Shown here in pieces: positions 9,692 through 18,330 of a stretch of DNA of 25,364 nucleotides. Source of the stretch: Pinguiococcus pyrenoidosus (taxonomy: Eukaryota; Sar; Pinguiophyceae; Pinguiochrysidales; Pinguiochrysidaceae); assembly GCA_019677205.1 (NCBI GenBank), contig JAAMXY010004149.1:1-25364 (forward strand), written 5' to 3'. The notes below the pieces were generated by a model. The model was not told where the DNA came from, did not search any database, and saw only the letters and a list, made by a program, of their open reading frames with translations. A program made the position numbers and the translations under genes. The first letter of the stretch is position 1. The number at the start of each line of letters is the position of its first letter.

Positions 9692-10510
9692 ATGGCCTCG
9701 GAGGGTGCAGATGCGGCCTCCGAGGCCGCGGCGCCCTACGCTGTGTTCCACAGCGCCGCAGTGTCCGTCAAGTCCGAGGTGACAGACGGAATGGAAGTGG
9801 CGGCGTCTGTGCGCTTTCTTCAGCACTCCCTGCGCCTCAAACTCACCCTGGAGCCCTCCGAGATGGAGCCGCTGTTCTCTGGCGCTGCGTGGGCAGGCAC
9901 CACCTTGTGGCCAGCCTCCATCCTGCTCTGCGAGCACCTGGTGCTGGGTTTCGCGACCGGGATCTTCGCGGAGGGCCAGAAAATGCTGGAGCTGGGCGCG
10001 GGTCTCGGCGCTCCAGGCTTCTGCGCCTCTTTGCTCGGCGCGGATGTGGTGTTGACAGAGCAGGATCAGCTCGTGAGGCTTCTGGAGGAGAATGCGGCGT
10101 GCAATTTCTCTGGCGACAGCGCGCCGAGAGTTCGCTGCTTGGACTGGAGTGCGGATGCGGCCGCTTCGCTGGCGGCAGAGGTGCTGGAGAAGCCGGAGGT
10201 GGGTTGGGATGTGGTCCTGGCTTCTGACGTGGTGTACGAGCCGCTGTATGGAGACAGCTGGAAGCTGCTCAGCGACTGCCTGGAGGCGTTGCTGCTGAAC
10301 ACGTCGACGGTGGCGCTGCTGACTGCGGAGCGCCGGACGGGCGATAACATTGACAGCTTCCTGGACCGACTAGAAGGCGCTGGAATCGCACACCGGGTAC
10401 TTCGGAAAGAGGCCGGTGACAAGCTGTTGCTCTTCGAGCTGAGATCCGCCAAGCCTAGGTGCTTGGCGAAGCAGAAGAGGGAAGAAGCACAAGAGACCTC
10501 GCCAAGATGA
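9692..10510 (+). CDS. METTL21-like protein (lysine) methyltransferase
   Basis: Intronless, 272 aa. It belongs to the seven-beta-strand methyltransferase family 16 (METTL21/EFM/FAM86), which methylates lysines on chaperones and translation factors using SAM. Visible marks are AGTTLWPASILLCEHL (69-84), the N-terminal signature; motif I LELGAGLGAPG (99-109); post-I VVLTEQD (119-125); and WDVVLASDVVYEP (172-184), which contains the DxxY motif (Asp179...Tyr182) characteristic of this subgroup. Length matches the family. The C-terminal ~20 residues are Lys/Arg/Glu-rich. The exact protein substrate cannot be told from sequence. The ATG at 9692 follows an in-frame stop shortly upstream. Confidence 0.9.
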   Translation: MASEGADAASEAAAPYAVFHSAAVSVKSEVTDGMEVAASVRFLQHSLRLKLTLEPSEMEPLFSGAAWAGTTLWPASILLCEHLVLGFATGIFAEGQKMLELGAGLGAPGFCASLLGADVVLTEQDQLVRLLEENAACNFSGDSAPRVRCLDWSADAAASLAAEVLEKPEVGWDVVLASDVVYEPLYGDSWKLLSDCLEALLLNTSTVALLTAERRTGDNIDSFLDRLEGAGIAHRVLRKEAGDKLLLFELRSAKPRCLAKQKREEAQETSPR

Positions 10511-11233
10511 GGTGGAGAGGCACGTAACGCTTCTGGTGGGCAAAGCGATTGAGATTTTGGCTGATTGAGGAATAACTTTTTGAATAGCTTGCTGAAATGC
10601 TTACGATGCGAAGGCAAGTGCAGACAGGCAGTGTCTCAGTTCGGCGGAAGCTAGCAAGAGAGCACGCCAAGGCAAGGCACGTTCTTTGCACAGACCACAT
10701 CCCCTCCTTGTCGGTCTGCTTGGCACTAAGCTCGATTGCGAAAGTTGAGGAGACTGCCGCACAAGGCAGCGGGCCAAGCATACGTGCAGATCCCAAAAGA
10801 GGCGGAGGAGCGCCGCCATCGCTCCTCTCTAAACTCTCCTGAATCGGATCCAAATTCAAAGTAAAAATATGAATCAAAATATATATCCTAAACAAACTCA
10901 TGATAGTATACTGAACAATGATTTTATTCTTCAACGCTACTAGTTTTACAATCCGCTTTTCTATGCCCAACATCAATTCGAGCGTTTTCCTTCGAATAAT
11001 CTTATCACCGCTCTGCTAAAGCCTACTGCAACTCCTTGAGCTCGCAGTTCGTCCCAAGCCGCAAGTGCGCCAGAAGAGCCCATCTCCCCCTCCTCTGCGC
11101 AGATCTCCGCCGCCCTCCACTCTCTCGGCTATAGCTCAGCTCCGGAGGCCGCTCCTGCGCCGGCTCACTCTCCACTTTCTGCGCTGTTGCAGCTGATTTC
11201 AGCGAAGCTTACCCTCGCCAACCCGTGTTGAGC
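10511..11233. other. Intergenic region between genes 5 and 6 with AT-rich island
   Basis: 723 bases. About 10850-10985 is AT-rich (AAAAATATGAATC, ATATATATCC and similar) and is the second such island flanking the METTL21-like gene. It may include the 3' end of gene 5 and the promoter of gene 6. Short frames here show no conserved domain. Confidence 0.55.
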
Positions 11234-13006
11234 ATGCTGTTCCGCTTGCTGCTGCTCTTGTACAGCAGCCTAAGGGTCGCCGCCTTCGCCCCGAGAGGCG
11301 CCCTGAGAGGCCGGCACCACCTGCACATGGTCGCAGGTGTGGAAAGCCCCGAGAAGCTGGACCTGCAGCCCATTTCCACCATCTCCGGCTCCGTCACCTT
11401 GCCCGGCAGCAAGAGCTTGAGCAACCGAGTGCTGCTTCTGGCCGCCCTGGCCGAGGGGAGGACCGTGGTGGAGAACCTGCTGGACTCCGACGACATCCGC
11501 TACATGCTCGGCGCGCTCGAGAGCCTCGGAGTGCAGCTGGAAGAGGACAAGGAGGCCCGGAAGGTCACCGTGGAGGGCCTGGGCGGCGCTTTCCAGGGCG
11601 GCGAAGGCGTCACCGAGCTGTTCCTGGGCAATGCCGGGACGGCCATGAGGCCTCTGTGCGCGGTGGTGGCCGCGAGCAATGGCGACTTCGTCCTGGACGG
11701 CACGCCGAGGATGCGGGAGAGACCCATCCAGGACCTGGTGACGGCCTTGCAAGACCTGGGCGTGGATGTGTCCTGCTCCGAGACGGGGTGTCCGCCGGTG
11801 AAGTGCAAGGCTGCGGGACTGCGTGGAGGCACCGCAGAGGTCTCTGGCAAGATCTCGTCGCAGTACCTTAGCGCGTTGCTTATGGCTGCGCCGCTTGCAG
11901 GTATGCGATTGACACGGAGCTTCATCCCAAGGCGTCTTGGGATACTTGCAGGCTTATGCTGCTGCTTCGCGTTGCTGTCTAGATGGAGACATTGTCATCA
12001 AGATCAAGGATGAGTTGGTCAGTGCGCCCTACGTCCACATGACCATCAAGCTGCTGAAAAAGTTCGGCGTTGAAGTTGAGAATGAACAAGACCGCGTCTT
12101 CACCATTCGGGGCGGCCAGAAGCTCGTGAGTCCAGGCATGAGCTTTGTAGAAGGTAAGGAAGCTTTTCCGGCGACCAAGGGAAAAAGAAGAAGAGAAAAA
12201 CGGGAAGAAGCAGATGCCCTGCGACGGTGCACTCCGAGAAAGACTAGCTCAGCTCACGCATGCTCGTGCGCAATCCATCCCAAAGGCGACGCCAGCTCTG
12301 CGTCGTACTTCCTCGCGGGCGGTGCCATGACGGGCGGTCCCGTCACCGTGGTAGGTTGCGGCTCGGAGTCCGTTCAGGGAGACGTGCGCTTCGCGGAGGT
12401 ACTGGAGCAGATGGGAGCGAAAGTGGAGTGGGCACCGAACTCCATCACGGTCTCGCGAGATCTGGCCACGAAGCTGAAGGGAGTTGACGTCGATTGCGGC
12501 GACATCCCCGACGCTGCGATGACCCTGGCCACGGTGGCCTTGCACGCCGAGGGCCCCACCACGGTACCGTAAAGTCGCTGTCTTTTCGAGGTAGCTGCAA
12601 CGAAGGGCTCATCGCGGCGGTGCAACTTCGCTGTAGATTCGCAACGTCTACAACTGGCGGGTGAAGGAAACCGAGCGCATGCGAGCCATAGTAGATGAGC
12701 TCGCCAAGCTCGGCGTCGAGACAGAAGAGGGCGAGGACTACCTGGTTGTGTATCCCACTGGTGCGGAGCGAACAATCCCACTTGCGCATTCCTTCGAGCC
12801 TGCGACTGACCCACCGCCTGATGCTTTCTGCAGATGAGATCAAGCCGAACGTCGCGATCGAAACCTACGATGACCACCGGATAGCCATGGTCTTCAGTCT
12901 CGCTGCAACGAAGGGCGTGCCAGTGACAATCTTGGATCCGGGCTGCACAGCGAAGACTTTCCCCACGTATTTCAGTGTCCTCGAGGAGATGGCCACCTCC
13001 GAGTAG
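11234..13006 (+). CDS. EPSPS: 5-enolpyruvylshikimate-3-phosphate synthase, plastid-targeted
   Basis: Five exons: 11234-11900, 11983-12153, 12286-12563, 12637-12760 and 12834-13006. Introns are 82, 132, 73 and 73 nt; the product is 470 aa. The enzyme joins shikimate-3-phosphate and PEP in the shikimate pathway. Residues 1-17 are a signal peptide and 18-33 begin a transit peptide with the F-A-P motif. Visible family motifs are [20 protein letters not shown] (56-75, catalytic Lys60), [11 protein letters not shown] (131-141), [23 protein letters not shown] (205-217), [11 protein letters not shown] (restored only by splicing), [17 protein letters not shown] and [10 protein letters not shown]. The intact [10 protein letters not shown] loop is the class I, glyphosate-sensitive form. 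It is monofunctional, unlike the pentafunctional AROM protein of fungi and many protists. It converges with gene 7. Confidence 0.96.
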
Positions 13007-13089
13007 AGCCCGATCGGAAGGAAACGAAGGAACAGGGACCTTGAATGAAGCTACGCTCGACTCCATTCCAGGGCCGCTTGGCTTTCTAC

Positions 13090-13129
13090 CTCTTCACCTC
13101 TCCACCTCTCCACCTCTCCACCTCTCCAC
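13090..13129. repeat. 8-bp CTCTCCAC tandem repeat
   Basis: Four perfect CTCTCCAC units (13098-13129), preceded by one diverged unit. They lie in the 137-nt spacer between the converging stop codons of EPSPS and gene 7. A pyrimidine-rich 3'-UTR or terminator-associated role is possible but unproven. Confidence 0.85.
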
Positions 13130-13143
13130 CACTATGAAGCCTA

Positions 13144-15171
13144 CTACTGCATATTGGAAAGCACCCTTCGAAGCCACTTTGCGACCGCACGCGGCTCCGC
13201 AAAAACCTCATAGCCTCTCAGCACGTTCGATCGCTCGTGTTGGCTGATCAAAACTCGTGGGGAATCCGACCCGGCGCTGCGCGAGAACACCGAGGCTGGC
13301 CTACTCTCGGCATTGCCATCCCGGTCCCTTCTGGCCCGCTGATTGAAGTTCACGAAGCAGAGGTCGCCAACGTTCACGCCATCTGCGTTGAGGCACGACA
13401 GCAGCACCCTCGGTCCCTCGCGCTCAAGCTTCGCGCTCACCTCACTCGCTATCTCCTCCGCCGTGACGGCGTCGCTGGAAGCTTCGCCGTCCGCTTCACC
13501 TTCTTCGGGTAGGGTCACCCCGGCACCCTGCAGCTCGAGGACGTACACCCCGCTGGGCGCAGCGAGAGCTGCCCCTTGGAAAAGGCCCCTCGAAGCGTCG
13601 ATGGCCTGCGGGGCATCCTCTCGCTTCAGCCCCCGTTCTCTTCCCATGTCCGCAGACAGTAGATAGGCCATCTGCGCGGCGGCCGAGCCGGATTGGAAGC
13701 GTCCAACACTCACGAAGGCTCCAAAGTCGACCTTCCTTGGCGGCACCGTGGACGCCTGGGCCGCCTTGCGATCAGTTGCGTCTTCGGTCTGCCCGCGCTG
13801 CGATTGAGCTTCGCGGGCGACGCTCATCTCCTTGCTGCGCGCCGAGATCTCTTCTAACAAGTCCTGCAGCCCCAACTCGGAAAGCGGCTGCTCCTCCGCA
13901 GCGTCTTCGGCGTTTGCTTTGCCATCTGCTTTGCGATCGCGACCAGCCTCGTCCTCAGCTTTGGCTGTACCACCGCGCTTGAAGAAGTGCGCAACGGCGC
14001 CCGCGATCCCCCGGAACCGCGAGCGCACGCTTCCCTTGTGGTGGGGAACGTCAGCAGTAGCGTCGTCCGCCGTGTCTGCTGGCGGCGCTTGCACATCAAC
14101 GCGCACATCAGCGTGCAAATCCGCTTGCGGTTCGGCATCCGTGCCAGCTTGCTCCGTTTCAACCGCGGGGAGGGGGCGCGATCGAGCGATGCCTCGGTGT
14201 TGCGTCGGGTAGGTGGCGGACTTCCCGCGAGCACGCAGAAACGATCTGCACACCCAGCCTGCGTCTCCGTCCGCGAGCAGCATGATCCGGATGCGCGGAT
14301 TGTCGACAGAAGGAGTGGTCGCCGCGACATTCATGACCAGCTGTTCGGCGGCTTCACTGATCGCATCGTGGGCAAAGTCGAGGGCTCTCGAGAAGTACTG
14401 GCGGCGATTCCGCCGCTGCTGAAGCTCGTCCTTGACGCTTCGCCTCACAACTTCGCCATCCTTCTTCGTGAACTTGCCGTAGCTCCGAGAGTCCTTCGCA
14501 GCGGCATGGTTGAACAGAGCGGCCCAGATCGGATCCGACACATGGGCCACCGTGTTGGGAACTGTGGAGGACGTTGTGAGCTTTGGCTACAAGACGTTCT
14601 TACAGACGTTCCTACAGGTATTCGCCAGTTTTTTTTTTCTTGCAGGGGGGGGGAGGGGAAAGGAAGACAAGGACCAAAGAAGCATACATACCTCCAGCCA
14701 TGGTCAGAGAGGCCCGAAGCACTGCGAATGCCGCTGGGTGGTGCCTCCACGACGGCACGAGCACCGCCACGGTCGTGGTGGCCGTTTCATCGTCAGTCTT
14801 CTGGCCTTTCTCGTGCTCATCATTGCCGATGCCGTGCCGCAACTTTCCGATTTCTCGGAGCTCTGCGGCCTCGTCCGTCGTGAAAGGCACCAGCCCATAC
14901 CTCTGCTCGTTCAGCGCATCCACGGGGCCCATGACGAATCCCTCCTGGCGCTCTGTGGCACGGGCGAACATGAGCAAGAAACCGAGATTTGCGGCGCTTT
15001 GTCGTCATGGGTCTCACCTGATTGGCCCTTGGAGCTCATGTGGAGCTGTGCAGATGAGAAGCGCCTCGTCGACGCCGGAAACATCCGCAGGCCCTGCACT
15101 GGGCTGGAGGTGCTCAGTGCAAAGGCGAAGACGGACACCAAGAGAGCCGCAGAACGCTTTCGTCGCCGCAT
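13144..15171 (-). CDS. Orphan protein with N-terminal signal peptide
   Basis: Three exons, 15171-15018, 14952-14692 and 14561-13144, with introns of 65 nt (GTGAGA...CCACAG) and 130 nt (GTATGT...CCACAG) and matching phases, give 610 aa. An alternative upstream ATG at 15207 would add 12 aa. The chosen start gives MRRRKR plus a hydrophobic core (SAALLVSVFAFAL) and possible cleavage near VQG, typical of a signal peptide. A Ser/Arg-rich stretch follows, so ER or plastid routing is inferred. Conserved-looking segments are GPVDALNEQRYGLVPFTTDE, TVAVLVPSWRHHPAAF, RIRIMLLADGDAGW (228-241) and a C-terminal block ending VAKWLRRVLSNMQ. Residues ~262-412 are Ala/Glu/Asp-rich low complexity. I do not recognise the family, and no catalytic motif is evident. 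Confidence 0.7.
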
Positions 15172-15977
15172 TCTCCAAAAAGACGCGGACCCTTCCGCTG
15201 AGGACATTGCGCCTCGGTACTCGTAGTCCGAGGGAAGCGGGAAAGCCGTCGCTGGACGCTTGGCGAGCAGCGAAACGCGCGCCAAGCTGACCTGTCACGG
15301 CGCCGAAGTGGCCTTGGCTGCAGAATCGCGGCCTGAGCGCGCTGTAGGATGGGTCTCCAGTGCACTTCGAGCTCTCTCCCCCTGTCTACACGATATGGCG
15401 AAGCGGTCGGCCGCGTCCGCGGAGAAACGTGTGGCCGAGAGGGGGAGACTGGAGGTCTTTCCCTCTCGACGGGGGAACTTGGCGCGGAAAGCGCGAGTTT
15501 CAAGGGTTGTGGTGCTGTATTAAATGGGAATAGAAAGGGAAAGACGAAGAAGCGCATTTGGTTGGATTCTGCAGCTACAGGTCTGTGTCCAGACCAACCA
15601 GAAGTGCAGACTGGCTTGCAGTTCCGGAAAGGAAATTGACATCTGTGCAACCTCGCTAATCTACGGAGTTCTTCGAGATCTCAGCCGTTGAAGGCGCTGT
15701 CCAACAGCCGAATCCGGCGGCAATGGCGAAGGGGTCGGGTACTAGGCGCCAATATAGGTCCAAACAAGTCGACCACCTTTCCACCAACCACCAACGCCCC
15801 TGCTTGTCGCCGCTGTCCGGCGGGTGCGACTCGACTCGATGACTCGATGACTCCTGGACAAGTCTTCTTTATATTCTTTTAGCATCCATAAGAAGAAGAC
15901 TCGGAAGCACGCACGGCCCCCGCGCGCCGCAAAAGGGGCGCGGCGCCCCGCAGCTTTCGGAAACCCGTGGTGCAGCC
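15172..15977. other. Divergent intergenic region between genes 7 and 8
   Basis: 806 bases between start codons. It is GC-rich and has a short direct repeat GACTCGA(TGACTCGA) at about 15830-15850. Several stop-free frames occur but resemble no protein. No RNA gene seen. Confidence 0.5.
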
Positions 15978-17562
15978 ATGTTCGTTTCTCGATGGCGTGT
16001 CGTCTGGCGCTGGCTGCTCGTGAGCCTCTGCTTCTGTCGTCTCCACTGCTTCCGGCAAGTTCGTCGACCACTGCGGACGGAGCTCGTGACGTGCCGAGCA
16101 AGGGAGAAGTGCGGCGACGAGGAGGTCCCGAGCTTCGAAGCGCTTGTGCACAAGCTCATTGCTGCGGAGGACCCTGTGTGGGAGCTCATGCAGTTCGAGA
16201 GCGCCGCTCTGGACGCGGTCGAGGACTCCAAGGATGTCTTCGCAGATGTGCGTCTGAGGATTGCGGGCGAATCTTGGCGCCGACGAAGTGCCAAAGTGAC
16301 CTGACGAGACGCCTCTCTTGTTTCCCAAGATCCTGACAGCTAGGAACAAGGAGGACGTGCTCATTCGACGGATCGTGAGGGACCTCGAGACGCCGTTTCT
16401 GTCCGCGACGCAGCTGCAGATCATCTTCCAAGACCTGGTGGTGTGTAACCCGAAGCTCTCGGAGATCCTGGCGCTCGGTAGGCAGCTCCAAAGCTTCTGC
16501 CAGTACCGCCCCTCGCTCATGCAGCCTCGATTCCGGCTGAACACTTCGTGCAGACTTGCTGGCGACCGCGCTTTGTGCCGACTATCACATCGTCGAAGGC
16601 CTCGACGTCAGCAAAGGTGCGCCTCTGCTCTGTGTTTCCGCACGCTTCGATTGCCCCCTCGCACGAAGCAAAGGCCTAAGCGTTCTTCCTCCGCTGCCAG
16701 GTCTGCATGCTGTGATAACCTTCCGCTTCTATCACGAGCTGCAGACCATTGGGAAGGGCTGCTTGGCTCGGTTCCTCCAGAGTCAAAATAGGTGATGCGA
16801 ATGCCCAGCCTCGTGCAGGGGCGGCAGAGGACGTCGTGACGCCAGGACACTGACCGATGATTTCTGCAGCGAGGTTTTCATGGCGGACATTCATCCGGCA
16901 GCGCGCATCGGCAACTCGTTCTTCGTGGGCTTCGCGAGCGGAATCGTGATTGGGGAGACGGCCGTCGTCGGCGACGGCGTCTCAATGGCACACTTCGTCA
17001 CCTTGGGTACGCGTTGCTGACGAAGATCTTGGAGAAACCGGCCGGCGCGTCTCATCGCTCCACCCTTTGCTTTGCTGAACGGACTGGCAGGAGGGAATGG
17101 GAAAGACGTGGGAGACCGGCATCCGAAAGTTGCCGACGGAGTTGTCTTCGGCGCCGGGGCCCAGATCATTGGTGAGCCCCTTTGGAAGCAAGCTGCAACG
17201 GGAGCTTCTGCTCTTTTTGATCTCATCTGAACGCTCGGAAAACGCTCGCAAAACGCGCACGAGAAACGCTCACGTCGGCTTTGCGACGTCCTCAGGCAAC
17301 ATCAAGGTGGGACAGGGATCCGTCGTGACAGCAAAGAGCGTGGTCGTGAAGCCCGTGCCGCCCTTCAGCAAGGTTGCCGGCGTGCCGGCGAAAGTGGTGG
17401 TGCGTGCTCCACATGCTTGTGGGGGGTGTCCAAGCATGTGCGGTCTGCTCATCTGACTTCAATTTCACGCAGGCTGCGTTGTCAAGTCCACTCAAGGACA
17501 AGAGCGAGAATCCCGAATCCGAGGAAGGGCGGGTGTACTACCAACACCAGCCAATGTTGTAG
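15978..17562 (+). CDS. Serine O-acetyltransferase (CysE/SAT)-family protein lacking the catalytic His
   Basis: Eight exons: 15978-16247, 16330-16477, 16554-16616, 16701-16791, 16870-17006, 17091-17171, 17296-17399 and 17473-17562. All phases agree; 327 aa. SATs acetylate serine with acetyl-CoA for cysteine synthesis. Residues 1-24 form a signal peptide with Phe25 next, as in complex-plastid presequences. The SAT N-terminal helical domain runs ~50-190. SEVFMADIHPAARIG (191-205) and the left-handed beta-helix follow, with GIVIGETAVVGDGVSM, GDRHPK (244-249), GAGAQIIGNIKVG and AGVPAKVV. The family LDHATG is VGFASG here (210-215), so Phe212 sits exactly where E. coli CysE has catalytic His158. The partner Asp (Asp197 = Asp143) and His247 are kept. 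It is therefore likely inactive or changed in function, and I give no symbol. A 30-residue charged tail ends it. Confidence 0.9.
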
Positions 17563-18330
17563 CCACGTGCAAGCGTCTTCTTTGAAGTCGTAGATGTCTC
17601 CGCTTCTCCGCGATGTCTCTCCGTTGTCGACAAGATCATGTGCCGAGCTTCGCACGGTTTCATCCTTGAATCGTCTTTTGGAAGCCTTGCCGCTTGTCGG
17701 CACCGTCTTCCTCCCCGCCTCATCCATCCCATCATCGGCTGACGCAGCGCTGCGCGCCGCAGATAAAGTTGGAAGACGCATCATGCCGTAGTGTTCCACA
17801 ATCCCCTTTCAAAGCTACGAATCCCTTAACTATTTCCAAATTGGCCGATCGACGGTTCAAGCCGCGGTCAGCAGGAAGCGACCTGATTGGCCGCCGAAGC
17901 AGCAATGAACTTAAGAGCGACGTGGGAAACGGTGAAGACACACCTTACTTCGGAGTTGGGGCGAAGTGTGCGGGCGCTCGCGCGTCTTTGGAGGCTGTCG
18001 CCACTGAGCCGCTCCGCGATCTCCCCAAACGTCACTCGGGTGCCACGTCTCGAGAACGCGCGGTGCGCAGGCGCACATCGCCAGCTTGACACCTGTGGCG
18101 CTCCGCGCGGCGCGCTCGGATCTTCAATTCCGTTCTTTCACGCGAATTAGCGACGCCGCGCCACCGGAAGCGGAGCGAACGCGCGAGTTCGAATCTTGAC
18201 GCGTCGGAGAGAGTCGGAGAGGCAGAGAGCCCGCCACGAGCTTCGCGGCGCGCTTCGTTGTGCGGCGCGTTCGGCCTCGCTTCGCACATCCACCCTTCGC
18301 GCACGAGAGATACCGAAGCCTGAGGGGAAG
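17563..18330. other. Intergenic region between genes 8 and 9
   Basis: 768 bases between the SAT-like stop and the GT49 start. It is moderately GC-rich, with many CpG-containing words near 18040-18300, probably the promoter and 5' UTR of gene 9. A GTTCGAATC word at about 18186 recalls a tRNA T-loop, but no tRNA fold surrounds it. Confidence 0.5.

Noticed and set aside
10597-10842. 81-codon frame between genes 5 and 6
   Set aside because: No domain, no splice partners, and composition unlike neighbouring coding sequence.
14631-14662. Poly-T and poly-G tract as a possible terminator or G-quadruplex element
   Set aside because: It is inside the second intron of gene 7, where its minus-strand reading is only a C-rich then A-rich stretch; there is no further support.
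18175-18205. tRNA T-loop-like word GTTCGAATC
   Set aside because: The flanking bases do not form a T-stem, and no acceptor, D or anticodon arm can be placed.
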